Below, piece after piece: positions 1 to 8,160 of a stretch of DNA of 25,752 nucleotides. This DNA is from a virus: the IMG/VR virus record IMGVR_UViG_3300007540_000089, positions 1 through 25,752 of that record; one strand, 5' to 3'. The position numbers and the translations under genes were made by a program. How positions within the stretch are numbered: position 1 is the stretch's first letter; each line of letters opens with the position of its first letter. The notes beneath the pieces were generated by a model. That model was not told where the DNA came from, made no database searches, and saw only the letters and a program-made list of their open reading frames with translations.

Positions 1-121
1 CAAATCAGGAGTTAAGATGAATAAACCTATTGACGCATACAATCACGCAATAGATGCAATGCGTTACGCTATAATGAGCCAACTAGAAAATCCAAACAAA
101 GGAAACTATTTTATTTACTAA
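1..121 (+). CDS. terL: Large terminase subunit, C-terminal end (partial)
   Basis: The window opens inside this reading frame; the first complete codon is at position 2 and the stop TAA is 119-121, leaving 39 residues. The segment holds the motif NHAIDAMRYA, typical of the RNase H-like nuclease domain at the end of phage large terminases, where the Asp helps bind catalytic metal. The protein would be the ATP-driven packaging motor and headful or cos nuclease, docking on the portal encoded at 12460. The N-terminal ATPase part is not in the window; it may be the gene that begins at 25740. The stop overlaps the next ATG by one base. Identification rests on a short motif, but one that is characteristic and in a fitting context. 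Confidence 0.8.
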   Translation, partial: KSGVKMNKPIDAYNHAIDAMRYAIMSQLENPNKGNYFIY

Positions 122-270
122 TGACATACGGACAAATGATTGCTGAGATACAATGCTATATTCATCACGTTATGAATGTAGAGGTGATAATTAATTTACC
201 AAGAAACATAGGTGAGATAAAGAAAATGCAAGCTATGTTTAAAGTAGCAAACAAATACTTCAAATGTTAA
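121..270 (+). CDS. Small protein of unknown function (49 aa)
   Basis: A 49-residue frame starting MTYGQMIAEIQCYIHHVMN and ending KYFKC. Its ATG overlaps the terminase stop codon (TAATG), so translation is probably coupled to terL. No domain, signal peptide or membrane segment is visible; the composition is mixed helical with several Met and Lys residues. I do not recognise a family. The tight coupling to terL is the main argument that it is real. Confidence 0.5.
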   Translation: MTYGQMIAEIQCYIHHVMNVEVIINLPRNIGEIKKMQAMFKVANKYFKC

Positions 271-272
271 AG

Positions 273-326
273 TTTTGTTAAAATTTATAGTTATAGTTTT
301 AAATGTTAATAAAGTTTGTATATTTG
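273..326 (+). promoter_or_regulatory. Promoter P1 (TAnnTTTG type) with upstream 11-mer
   Basis: TATATTTG at 319-326 matches the Bacteroidota -7 box TAnnTTTG. TTTTGTTAAAA at 273-283 is the exact reverse complement of the TTTTAACAAAA 11-mer upstream of promoter P2 (18697). The A-rich leader from 327 to the ATG at 360 closely resembles the leaders of P2 and of P3 (20926). I see no clear -33 TTG at the usual spacing. Confidence 0.6.
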
Positions 327-359
327 TACTCAGATAACAACAAACAAAAAATAGAAACT

Positions 360-548
360 ATGAATAAAGTAATTAAAATAAAAGGAAATTTTGTAAATGG
401 ATATACAAAAAGAAGTAATAACTCCGCTTATGTTATGACTAACTCATTAGGTCAATTTGGTTACTTGCCAAATGAAAGTAATCCTTATATGCCAATAGGT
501 GGAAGAAAAGCTTTGTTAAGTGTAGAATCAATTTTAATTTTTAAATAA
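360..548 (+). CDS. Small protein of unknown function (62 aa)
   Basis: The frame is open from 303, but the start is set at ATG 360 because promoter P1 (box 319-326) and its leader lie between. The product begins MNKVIKIKGNFVNGYTKR and contains the patch LGQFGYLPNESNPYMPIGGRK. It is basic, without membrane segments or a signal peptide. It is first in a three-gene unit (360-859) with its own promoter and a terminator at 908-935, which suggests an accessory ('moron'-like) insert between terL and the tail genes. Family not recognised. Confidence 0.55.
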   Translation: MNKVIKIKGNFVNGYTKRSNNSAYVMTNSLGQFGYLPNESNPYMPIGGRKALLSVESILIFK

Positions 549-704
549 ATGGATAATTACGCAATTGAAGTATTAGAAAAAGAAATTTATTTGTTAGAAA
601 AATGTTTATCTGAATGGCAATTAAATCAATATAAAGAAGCAAGAAATCAAAGGGAAATAAAATTAAACCAATTGAAAGAAGCTATAATAAAAATAAAGAT
701 ATGA
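549..704 (+). CDS. Small coiled-coil-like protein (51 aa)
   Basis: Starts MDNYAIEVLEKEIYLLEKCL directly after the TAA of the preceding gene, with no spacer. The sequence has leucine/isoleucine heptad spacing with Glu and Lys flanks (EVLEKEIYLLEKCL, then IKLNQLKEAIIKIKI), so a single amphipathic helix or short coiled coil is likely. Its stop overlaps the next ATG by four bases (ATGA). Function unknown. It could be a small adaptor or an anti-host factor expressed from P1, but nothing in the sequence decides this. Confidence 0.5.
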   Translation: MDNYAIEVLEKEIYLLEKCLSEWQLNQYKEARNQREIKLNQLKEAIIKIKI

Positions 705-859
705 AAGCATTTAAAGTTGAAGGTTGGTACAGATACAACGATGAAAAAGATTTTGAAACAATAACAATAGAATGTAATACGCCTGAAGAAGCTATTAAGT
801 CTTTTAAAGAGTGGTGTTCTTTTAGTTGTTACAAAATAGATATAAAAGAAATAGTTTAA
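701..859 (+). CDS. Small protein of unknown function (52 aa)
   Basis: Begins MKAFKVEGWYRYNDEKDFET inside the end of the preceding gene (ATGA overlap) and continues to TAA 857-859. It is a compact mixed alpha/beta sequence with two cysteines (EWCSFSCYK). The opening 'KAFKVEGWYRY...ETITIEC.TPEEAIKSF' resembles small conserved proteins I recall from Bacteroidota phages, but I cannot name one. Last gene of the P1 unit; a terminator lies about 50 nt downstream. Confidence 0.5.
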   Translation: MKAFKVEGWYRYNDEKDFETITIECNTPEEAIKSFKEWCSFSCYKIDIKEIV

Positions 860-867
860 TTGGTTAT

Positions 868-875
868 TAAATTTG
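868..875 (+). promoter_or_regulatory. Possible -7 box TAAATTTG
   Basis: TAAATTTG fits TAnnTTTG and lies just after the P1 unit. A transcript starting here would be only about 50 nt before meeting the terminator at 908-935. In such AT-rich DNA an 8-mer of this kind can occur by chance, so this is tentative. Confidence 0.25.
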
Positions 876-907
876 GTTAGGGTTGTGGTGTCCGCAGTTC
901 GGAATTA

Positions 908-935
908 GACTTACAGAAATGTAGGTCTTTTTTTT
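908..935 (+). terminator. Rho-independent terminator after the P1 unit
   Basis: GACTTACA (908-915), loop GAAA, then TGTAGGTC (920-927) forms an 8-bp stem with one G-U pair, followed by eight T (928-935). A smaller hairpin TCCG/CGGA (891-894 with 900-903) lies just upstream. It separates the small-gene unit from the tail operon. Confidence 0.8.
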
Positions 936-981
936 GTTTATTACAATTTCAACTAAATGTTATTATTATAAAAAAAACATA

Positions 982-1653
982 ATGAAATTAGAGATAAGCA
1001 TACCAACAAAACTAAGCGAAATAAAATTATCACAGTATCAAAAGTTTTTAAAGATAGCTGATGGTAATATTGACAATGAATTACTTCATCAAAAGATGGT
1101 TCAAATATTTTGTGGAATTGATTTAAAAGATGTAGCTGAAATAAGGTATAAGGATGTACTTGAAATAACTGCATCGCTTGGATTAATGTTTGAAAATAAA
1201 AACCATAGATTTATCAATAGATTTAAAATGGGTGGTGTTGAATTTGGATTCATACCTAATTTAGAAGACATATCATTTGGTGAATATACTGATTTAGATA
1301 CGTATTTAAACGATTGGACGCAAATGCACAAAGCAATGGCAGTATTATATCGACCAATCAAAAAGAATGGCTTAAACGGCACATATGAGATTGAGAAATA
1401 TAATGGTTCAATTACTTATTCAGATGTAATGAAACACGCTCCTTTAGATGTTGTTCTTGGTGCTAATGTTTTTTTTTACAATTTAAGCAACGAATTATTG
1501 AACAGTACGATGACTTATTTGGAGGAGAATCAGGAGGTACAGAATATTCTCAAGTCACAAACTTCGGTAGAAAATGGGGATGGTACTCTTCATACTATGC
1601 TATCGCTAAAGGAAACCTTGAACGATTTGATTATATTTCAGAATTACCGTTAA
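982..1653 (+). CDS. Tail assembly chaperone-like protein, zero-frame product
   Basis: The start is taken as ATG 982 (MKLEISIPTKLSEIKLSQYQ), not an upstream start at 934, because the extra residues are encoded by T-rich leader sequence. The zero-frame product is 223 residues. Position ahead of the tape measure and the N-terminal sequence suggest a tail assembly chaperone of Bacteroidota siphophages. The last ~58 zero-frame residues look poorly organised, whereas the -1 frame from the T9 run at 1469-1477 carries a well-formed domain (see next entry). The gene is therefore probably expressed as two proteins sharing about 165 N-terminal residues, like lambda G and G-T. A sequencing error in the T run is the competing explanation. 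Confidence 0.65.
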   Translation: MKLEISIPTKLSEIKLSQYQKFLKIADGNIDNELLHQKMVQIFCGIDLKDVAEIRYKDVLEITASLGLMFENKNHRFINRFKMGGVEFGFIPNLEDISFGEYTDLDTYLNDWTQMHKAMAVLYRPIKKNGLNGTYEIEKYNGSITYSDVMKHAPLDVVLGANVFFYNLSNELLNSTMTYLEENQEVQNILKSQTSVENGDGTLHTMLSLKETLNDLIIFQNYR

Positions 1654-1733
1654 CACAATGTTTGACATATTTAACATTTGAAAAAGAAAAGAATAAAATT
1701 GAATCAGATTTAATAAAAAGACAAAATAAATGA
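1476..1733 (+). CDS. -1 frame extension of the tail assembly chaperone
   Basis: From 1476 the -1 frame is open for 85 codons to TGA 1731-1733. It contains FGRKWGWYSSYYAIAKGN, followed by a hydrophobic helix and a Lys/Glu-rich end. I recall the GWY...I.A.GD-like motif from Bacteroidota phage tail chaperones. Entry from the zero frame could occur at the slippery heptamer T_TTT_TTT (1470-1476) inside G-T9-A. The resulting fusion would be about 250 residues. The stop overlaps the ATG of the next gene (ATGA at 1730), which is normal gene packing and supports this as the true end. If the T run is really ten bases, the two frames are one ordinary gene. Confidence 0.7.
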   Translation, partial: LQFKQRIIEQYDDLFGGESGGTEYSQVTNFGRKWGWYSSYYAIAKGNLERFDYISELPLTQCLTYLTFEKEKNKIESDLIKRQNK

Positions 1734-2182
1734 GTACATTCTACGAAATAACAACTAAGATAAAAGACCAACTAGAACTTGATAAGTTTGTAAATACAGT
1801 TACAATAGGCGACATCTTTAAAGTTGATTTAAACAAGCAAACTATATTTCCATTAAGTCATATAATAGTTAATAATGTATCTTATCAAGGCAATATTTTA
1901 GTTTATAATGTATCTATTTTATCTATGGATATTGTGGATGAAAGCAAGGATATGGTTACAGATATATTTTTAGGAAATGACAATGAGCAAGATGTATTAA
2001 ATACTCAGCTATCAGTAGCTAATAGGTTCTTAGAAATATTAAGAAGAGGAACATTGGCAGATGATTATGAACTAATTGGAAATCCAAACATTGAGTTTTT
2101 TGTAGAACGATTTGAAAACAAATTAGCAGGTGTTACTTATACGTTTGATATGGCGATTGCAAATACAATGACAATATGCTAG
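1730..2182 (+). CDS. Conserved tail-completion-like protein (150 aa)
   Basis: The start MSTFYEITTKIKDQLELDKF overlaps the -1 frame stop of the chaperone. Conserved-looking blocks are VNTVTIGDIFKVDL, KQTIFPLSHIIVNN and LGNDNEQDVLNTQLSVANR. I recall these blocks from a protein found in Bacteroidota siphophages between the tail chaperone and a gp10-like protein. A role as tail terminator or neck protein is inferred from size, position and company, not from a recognisable fold. No membrane or signal segments. It overlaps the following gene by seven bases. Confidence 0.6.
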   Translation: MSTFYEITTKIKDQLELDKFVNTVTIGDIFKVDLNKQTIFPLSHIIVNNVSYQGNILVYNVSILSMDIVDESKDMVTDIFLGNDNEQDVLNTQLSVANRFLEILRRGTLADDYELIGNPNIEFFVERFENKLAGVTYTFDMAIANTMTIC

Positions 2183-2706
2183 AAGTTGAAGCAGTAATAA
2201 AAAGATTTAGGGATTATGTTATACAACAATCACGCAGTAATTTATCTAAGTCAGGACACAATAACACTAAAGAACTTTATAATAGTTTAAAAGGTGAAAT
2301 AGTAAATGAAAAAGATTATACAATAGTTGGTTTTGAAATGTTAAATTATGGGATGTTTCAAGACCAAGGTATAAAAGGAAAAAGCAGTTCAGCAAAAGCA
2401 CCAAATAGTCCGTTTAAATTTGGAACAGGAACGGGAAAGAAAGGTGGGTTAACACAAGGTATAAATAAATGGGTTAGGCAAAAAGGATTTCAATTTAGAG
2501 ATAGGAAGTCAGGTAAATTTTTAAGCTACCAATCTACTGCTTATTTAATAACAAGGTCAATATTTCATAAAGGAATAAAACCAAGTTTATTTTTTACAAA
2601 ACCATTTGAAGCGGGATATAAGAAATACATAGATACAGATTTAATGAAAGCATTTTCACAAGACATTGATACATTAATTGATTACAGTTTAAAAGATATA
2701 AAATGA
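2176..2706 (+). CDS. HK97 gp10-like neck/tail-completion protein
   Basis: A 176-residue basic protein. The N-terminal helix RFRDYVIQQSRSNLSKSG is followed by ELYNSLKGEIVN, a Gly/Lys-rich loop with GTGTGKKGGLTQGINKWV, and a C-terminal part with SYQSTAYLITRSIFHKGIKP and SLFFTKPFE. The order 'helical N-terminus, basic loop, then RSI...GIKPS.FF..PFE' matches HK97 gp10-like proteins that join head and tail. Its placement beside the 150-residue completion-like protein fits. It ends four bases into the next gene. Assignment is by pattern memory only. Confidence 0.6.
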   Translation: MLEVEAVIKRFRDYVIQQSRSNLSKSGHNNTKELYNSLKGEIVNEKDYTIVGFEMLNYGMFQDQGIKGKSSSAKAPNSPFKFGTGTGKKGGLTQGINKWVRQKGFQFRDRKSGKFLSYQSTAYLITRSIFHKGIKPSLFFTKPFEAGYKKYIDTDLMKAFSQDIDTLIDYSLKDIK

Positions 2707-3800
2707 AAATAGTAAAAGTAAGAAGTCCTTTTATAATAGAAGTTAATGAGCCTGCTCAATTAGGAAGCAAGATAGAATTATTTATTTGGAATAAAGGAAG
2801 TGCTGAACCTACAACACCAACCTACACACTAAGTAAAAAAATATCTAGTACTTCAGATGTTAAAACAAATTACAATGTATCAAATTTTGTACGTGAATAT
2901 ATTAATAATGTTATCCCAACTATATCGACTAATCCAAGTGTTGAAGATAACAATGAATGGTGTTTGTTTAAGATTAAACGATATACTTTATCGACTGTTT
3001 ATAATTTAATTGACACGACTACTTATGTAGGTGTAAATGGTTTTACAAGTCACATAGATGGATTTAATGCTATTGTAGACACTAGTGGAGGAGGTAGTCT
3101 TGTACCCGCTTATCCTTTAATTAGTAATGGATATAAAAATTACAGACAATATAATCAATATAATTTAAGTAGCTATTTTAATTTAATTTGTCAAAAGAAA
3201 CCAAGTGCTGCATTATGGATTTTTTACGCAAATACAGATTCAGGAGTTCCATTTAAATCTGCTGAAATATTACCCGCAGGTGCAACTGACGAAATATACA
3301 ATTATAAAATACCTTTTAGATTTGGAAGCAATCCAAGACAAACTATTTTTCTTTCTTATTTAGGTGAAAGTGAATTTATAAGAGTTTACTCGGATGAAGT
3401 TGAAGAGTGTAAATATACACCCGTAGAATGTAGGTTTATAAATAGTAAAGGAGGATGGCAGAGTATAACGTTCTTTAAAGCACAAACTAATTCTATTAGT
3501 GTTAATACTACTAATTATAATTTAAGTCCCGAAGCAGTTAATTATAACATCCACAAAGGTCAAAGTAAAAACTTTAATACCAATGGAAAACAAACTGTAA
3601 AATTAAACACAGGATGGGTGGATGAAAATACTTCATTAGCAATAACTGATTTATTATTAAGTGAAACGGTTTTATTGGATTATCAGCCTTCTTTAGTGAA
3701 GACAAGTAGCTTTGAAATTAAAAACAGTTTAAAAGAAAAACTAATTAACTACGAAATTGATTTCGAATATAATTTTGATTTAATTAACAATGTACTATGA
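2703..3800 (+). CDS. Conserved tail protein (365 aa), probably tail tip or distal tail
   Basis: Begins MKIVKVRSPFIIEVNEPAQL. It is beta-rich with few charged helices. A conserved-looking C-terminal region reads GGWQSITFFKAQ, then GQSKNFNTNGKQTVKLNTGW, a LLLSETVLLDY stretch and a last FEYNFDLINNVL. These blocks recur in a tail protein family of Bacteroidota siphophages encoded beside a large tip protein, as here. I infer a baseplate or distal-tail structural role. The TGA overlaps the next ATG (ATGA). No enzymatic motif is visible. Confidence 0.6.
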   Translation: MKIVKVRSPFIIEVNEPAQLGSKIELFIWNKGSAEPTTPTYTLSKKISSTSDVKTNYNVSNFVREYINNVIPTISTNPSVEDNNEWCLFKIKRYTLSTVYNLIDTTTYVGVNGFTSHIDGFNAIVDTSGGGSLVPAYPLISNGYKNYRQYNQYNLSSYFNLICQKKPSAALWIFYANTDSGVPFKSAEILPAGATDEIYNYKIPFRFGSNPRQTIFLSYLGESEFIRVYSDEVEECKYTPVECRFINSKGGWQSITFFKAQTNSISVNTTNYNLSPEAVNYNIHKGQSKNFNTNGKQTVKLNTGWVDENTSLAITDLLLSETVLLDYQPSLVKTSSFEIKNSLKEKLINYEIDFEYNFDLINNVL

Positions 3801-6103
3801 TTTTAAAATTAGCATTATATTTAGAAATTCCAAAAGAAATAACTACATCGGATTATACTCCTGAATTAGCATCAGGATTTACACAAAGAGTTTTAGCTGA
3901 TGGTGGTGTATTTGAGGGTGATTATTGTTTAAACAAAATACTTTACGACTTAGGTGGATATAGCTTAACTGCAAATTATATCTCAGACTTTAAAAGTAGA
4001 GTTATAACTGATGGAGGTACTTATGAAGCGGGACAATGTTTGTATGATACTTTAATAGGGTTAGGTGGATTTACTCAAACAAGTACACAACAAGTATTTG
4101 AAAGAGTAGATTTATTTGCTGATGAAAGTGTTTCGTTAACACAAGTAATACAAGATGTAAAAGATATTTCTAAAATATTTACAGAATTTAGTAAGACATT
4201 TAGTTTACCTGCTAATGAAAAAAATAATAGAATATTCAAACATTATTACAATTATGATATTGATAATTATTTTGATGCAAGGTTTAAGATAAATGCATAC
4301 ATAGAGATAGATAATGTACTTTATAATACAGGTAAAATAAAACTAGAAGGTGTAGACTTGAAAAATGGGCAACCAAATAATTACAGAATAACATATTTTG
4401 GAAGTACTGTAAACTTAAAGGATGTCATAGGAGAAGATAAACTAAATGCATTAGATTTAAGTCAATTTAATTTAGCGTATAATAACACAAATGTAAAAGC
4501 TAAGTTACAAGTCAACCCTAGTGCAAATGATGTAATAGTACCTTTTATTTCGCATACAACTAGGTATTTTTTAGACTCAAGTTCAGGACATTCAGAATCA
4601 GATGTAAGTAATTTAAATTACCATAGTGGGGCTGGAAATAATCACGGATTACTTTGGTCTGATTTAAAATACGCATTGAGAATATCTAAAATAGTAGAGG
4701 CTATTCAGATAAAATATAACTTAACGTTTTCAAATGATTTCTTTAATAACACAAATTTAGATTATTACAATCTATTTATGTGGTTACATAGAGTAAAAGG
4801 AGATGTTCAAAGTGCTACGTTTGGAAATAATCCACCTCAATTAATTGACGCTTTTACACCTACAACAGATACTTGTGGAGGTGTTTATATGCTTAATGAA
4901 TCTACGTTAAAAGTACTTGATAATAGTTTAATATACTCAGGTGAATTACGTTTAAATACAATCTCAACGGGTAATTATAAGGTGTCTATTTACAGAAATG
5001 GTACTTTAATATATCAATCAGCTGATTTAACTGGAAATCAAGTTATAAATACATCAGTATTAGGTGCATCTCTTTTAAATGGTGACTATACTTTGTACGT
5101 TCAAAGTCAATCTATTATTTCATTTAGTTTACTTGAATGGTATTTTAATGTAGACTGTACTTTTTCACCTATAAAAAGATTTCAAATATTTGATTTCAAT
5201 TTGTCAGGTGACTTCTTGTTTGATATTTCACAACAAATTCCTGATATTAAAGTAATTGATTTCTTAACTGGTTTGTTTAAAATGTTTAACCTTACTGCTT
5301 ATGTAGATAATGGAACAATTATAGTAAAAAGTTTAAATGAGTTTTACAATACATTCGATATTTATGATGTATCTCAATATGTGATTTCAGATAGTAAGTC
5401 AATTGATGTTGCTTTACCTTTTAAACAAGTTTCATTTGGTTATGAAGACACTAATGCGTTATTAGCTTTAAAACACAATCAGTTATTTAGTCAAGAATGG
5501 GCTAAAGAAAAATATCAATCTGAATTAGGTTTAGCGGGTGATACTTACGAAATAAGTTTACCTTTTTCACATATGAAATACGAAAGAATTATTGATTTAA
5601 ATGGTAACGTTCAATCGAATATCCAATGGGGTTATTCTGCTACTGATAACTTTAATTCAGCAACAGGTAATTATGAATCATACATAGGTAAGCCTTTATT
5701 GTTTTATCCTATTTTAGTTAGTGGTGTTCCTGATATGAGTTTCAGAGATACAATTTCTACTCATACACAAATAACATCATACATTGCTCCATCAAATAGT
5801 TTATATTTAAGTTCGGCAACTGATTCGACAAATATAAATTTCAAGCAAGAAATAAATGAGTGGACAGGTGACACGACATTTGAAAATACTTTGTTTAAGA
5901 AACATTATGAAAATTATATTTTAGAAGTATTCGATCCTAAAAATAGACTAACAAAAATTAAAGCTATTTTACCATTAAAGATTTTAACTAAATTTAAATT
6001 AAACGATAGGTTTCAAATATCTGACAGACTATTTAAGATAAATAAAATAACTACTAATTTAACAAATGGAGAAAGTGATATTGAACTTTTAAATGAATTA
6101 TGA
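3797..6103 (+). CDS. Large tail tip/baseplate protein (768 aa) with N-terminal motif repeats
   Basis: Two tandem copies of a short motif lie at residues 27-52 and 64-90 (RVLADGGVFEGDYCL, then RVITDGGTYEAGQCL). From about residue 100 comes a region (VSLTQVIQDVKDISKIFTEF, SKTFSLPANEKNNRIFKHYY) that I recall from large tail proteins of Bacteroidota siphophages. The middle is beta-rich and low in cysteine; the C-terminus has LKLNDRFQISDRLFKINKI-like sequence. It is the largest virion gene before the tape measure and probably builds the tail tip. The motif copies also occur in two other genes of this window (12039 and 14807). The end overlaps a 48-residue gene. Confidence 0.65.
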   Translation: MILKLALYLEIPKEITTSDYTPELASGFTQRVLADGGVFEGDYCLNKILYDLGGYSLTANYISDFKSRVITDGGTYEAGQCLYDTLIGLGGFTQTSTQQVFERVDLFADESVSLTQVIQDVKDISKIFTEFSKTFSLPANEKNNRIFKHYYNYDIDNYFDARFKINAYIEIDNVLYNTGKIKLEGVDLKNGQPNNYRITYFGSTVNLKDVIGEDKLNALDLSQFNLAYNNTNVKAKLQVNPSANDVIVPFISHTTRYFLDSSSGHSESDVSNLNYHSGAGNNHGLLWSDLKYALRISKIVEAIQIKYNLTFSNDFFNNTNLDYYNLFMWLHRVKGDVQSATFGNNPPQLIDAFTPTTDTCGGVYMLNESTLKVLDNSLIYSGELRLNTISTGNYKVSIYRNGTLIYQSADLTGNQVINTSVLGASLLNGDYTLYVQSQSIISFSLLEWYFNVDCTFSPIKRFQIFDFNLSGDFLFDISQQIPDIKVIDFLTGLFKMFNLTAYVDNGTIIVKSLNEFYNTFDIYDVSQYVISDSKSIDVALPFKQVSFGYEDTNALLALKHNQLFSQEWAKEKYQSELGLAGDTYEISLPFSHMKYERIIDLNGNVQSNIQWGYSATDNFNSATGNYESYIGKPLLFYPILVSGVPDMSFRDTISTHTQITSYIAPSNSLYLSSATDSTNINFKQEINEWTGDTTFENTLFKKHYENYILEVFDPKNRLTKIKAILPLKILTKFKLNDRFQISDRLFKINKITTNLTNGESDIELLNEL

Positions 6104-6246
6104 TAAAAAACATCTTAGAATTATTAGCATTGCAAGAACATTATAATCAATCTGAAAACATAGAAATTGCAAAAGGGAAATATAAATTAGTAACTACTTG
6201 GAAACAAGGATTTGAACAAATAAAAAGAATATGGAAAATAAGGTAG
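6100..6246 (+). CDS. Small protein before the tape measure (48 aa)
   Basis: Starts MIKNILELLALQEHYNQSEN inside the end of the tip gene (ATGA overlap). It ends 16 bases inside the tape measure gene, so it fills the only gap between the two. It is helical, with aromatic residues in KLVTTWKQGFEQIKRIW. Bacteroidota phages often carry a small gene at this place. Function unknown; a chaperone-like or minor tail role is conceivable from position only. Confidence 0.55.
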   Translation: MIKNILELLALQEHYNQSENIEIAKGKYKLVTTWKQGFEQIKRIWKIR

Positions 6247-8120
6247 TTAATTTAAAAGTAAATTTAGGCTCATCTGAAGAGGACTTAAAAAACCTTGGTG
6301 ATGCATTTAAAAAAGTAGATAAAGAAGCTACTAATTTAGATGCAACATTTGAGGAGATATACGGTGATTTAAAACCTTTAACTGCTCGAATGGGTGAACA
6401 AGAAGATAGGCTTTATGAATTAGCAAAAGCGGGGAAACAAAGTTCACAAGAATATAAAGACTTATTAAAATCAGTTGGTGAATATAAAAGAGTTCAGCAA
6501 CAAACAGATTTAATAGTTGATGCATCTGCTCAAACATTAGGAACGAAACTGTCAGGTTCTTTAAATGCGGTTGCAGGTGGTTTTTCATTAGCACAAGGAG
6601 CGGTTGGATTATTTGGTACAGAATCTGAAAACGTAGAAAAAGCTATTTTAAAAGTTCAATCTGCAATGGCTATAAGTCAAGGATTCGAAACTATAAATCA
6701 AGGCTCTAAAAGCGTTAAAGCATTAGGAGAAACAATAAAAGCAACTACTGTATTTCAGAAATTGCAAACTGCTGCAACTGCTGCTCAAACATTTGTAACC
6801 AATGGAGCGACATTAGCAACTAAGGCTTTAAGAGGTGCTTTAGTAGCTACGGGAATAGGTGCTTTAGTTGTTGGTGTAGGTTTGTTAATTGCTAATTTTG
6901 ATAAAGTTAAAAAGGTAATTTTAAATTTAATTCCTGGACTTTCTAAAGTTGGTGATTTCATTGGTAGTATAGTAGATTCTGTTACTGATTTTGTAGGTGC
7001 AACTTCAGATGCTAGTAGAGCGTTAGATAAATTAAAAGCAAATGCAGATAAAACTTTATCAGTAAATAAAAAATTCTTACAAGAACATTCTGACCAAATA
7101 GATGAATATACTAAGAAAAAGATTGAAGCTAAAAATGCATACTCCGAAGCAGTAAAAGAAGAAGGTGCTGACCAAATTGCATTAGCTAAAAAACTCAATA
7201 GAGAATTAGCCGCCATAGAATATTCACGTGGTGATGAAAAAAGAAAAATACAAAAAGAAAATGATGATAAACTAAAAGCAGATAGAAAAGCAAAATCAGA
7301 AAAAGATAAAGCAGATAGAGAAGCAGAAACTAAAAGGTTAAAAGATGAAAAATTAGCTGAAGAAATGCAATCGGCTAAAGATGCTTTAGCTATTCAAAAA
7401 GCATTACAAGAATCACAAGAAACACCAATACAAAAAGAACAAAGAGAATATTTAGAAAAGAAAGCTATATTAGAAGCTAATAATGTAGATACTGAACTAT
7501 TAACTAAAACGCATAATGACGCTATTAATAAGCTAAATATAGATAGTTATGTAGCAGATTTTGAAGCAACAAAAAAGAAAACTGAAGACGAAAAGGAACA
7601 ATCTGACGCAAGAAAGAAAATAATTGAAGCAGAATATGCTTTTAAAATAGGTCAGGCTAGAGAAGCAAGTGCAGTATTAGGTCAATTATCTGAATTAGCA
7701 GGAAAAGAAACTGCTGCGGGTAAAGCATTAGGGATTGCAAGTGCTACGATAAATACCTATGTGGGTGTATCTGAAGCATTAAAACAAAAATCAACCCTAC
7801 CATCTCCTTTTGATGTTGTCGCTAAAGTTGCCAATGTAGCTACTATTTTAGCTACGGGTTTTAAAGCAGTAAGAGCAATTACTTCAGTTAAAGTTCCTGG
7901 AGGCGGTGGTGGTGGTTCTGCTCCAAGTCCAATATCAGTTCCTAACGCTACTGCTCCATCTGCACCTCAGTTTAATGTAGTTGGAACAAGTAACACAAGT
8001 CAATTAGCACAATCAATAGGACAAAAAGATGCAACACCTATAAAAGCATATGTAGTAAGTAATGATGTAAGTACGCAACAAGGATTAGATAGAGCAATTG
8101 TAAAAACTGCAACTTTATAA
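6231..8120 (+). CDS. Tape measure protein (629 aa)
   Basis: A long helical protein that sets tail length and is threaded through the tail tube. It starts MENKVVNLKVNLGSSEEDLK. It has Ala/Gly-rich amphipathic stretches, a hydrophobic segment near residues 207-225 (GIGALVVGVGLL), and a long Lys/Glu/Ala coiled coil around residues 335-480. A Gly run near residue 557 is followed by a Pro/Ser/Thr-rich tail. This arrangement is typical of siphophage tape measures. At about 0.15 nm per residue the length would predict a tail near 95 nm. ATG 6231 is inside the preceding 48-residue gene. No terminator follows; a homing endonuclease gene comes next. Confidence 0.85.
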   Translation: MENKVVNLKVNLGSSEEDLKNLGDAFKKVDKEATNLDATFEEIYGDLKPLTARMGEQEDRLYELAKAGKQSSQEYKDLLKSVGEYKRVQQQTDLIVDASAQTLGTKLSGSLNAVAGGFSLAQGAVGLFGTESENVEKAILKVQSAMAISQGFETINQGSKSVKALGETIKATTVFQKLQTAATAAQTFVTNGATLATKALRGALVATGIGALVVGVGLLIANFDKVKKVILNLIPGLSKVGDFIGSIVDSVTDFVGATSDASRALDKLKANADKTLSVNKKFLQEHSDQIDEYTKKKIEAKNAYSEAVKEEGADQIALAKKLNRELAAIEYSRGDEKRKIQKENDDKLKADRKAKSEKDKADREAETKRLKDEKLAEEMQSAKDALAIQKALQESQETPIQKEQREYLEKKAILEANNVDTELLTKTHNDAINKLNIDSYVADFEATKKKTEDEKEQSDARKKIIEAEYAFKIGQAREASAVLGQLSELAGKETAAGKALGIASATINTYVGVSEALKQKSTLPSPFDVVAKVANVATILATGFKAVRAITSVKVPGGGGGGSAPSPISVPNATAPSAPQFNVVGTSNTSQLAQSIGQKDATPIKAYVVSNDVSTQQGLDRAIVKTATL

Positions 8121-8160
8121 ACAAAAAACAATTTAATTTATTTTGATAATAAAAACATTT

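Noticed and set aside
881-927. tRNA-like stretch (GCAGTTCGGAATTAGAC)
   Set aside because: Only the T-loop-like GTTCG is reminiscent; no acceptor stem, anticodon arm or CCA-end pairing can be drawn.
934-981. Longer start for the tail chaperone
   Set aside because: The extra 16 residues (with CYYYKK) come from the T- and A-rich leader after the terminator; the ATG at 982 has the usual A-rich context.
6785-7216. Reverse-strand frame of 143 codons inside the tape measure gene
   Set aside because: It is the antisense of a long, coherent tape measure frame, and its composition is that of a mirrored Lys/Ala-rich helix.
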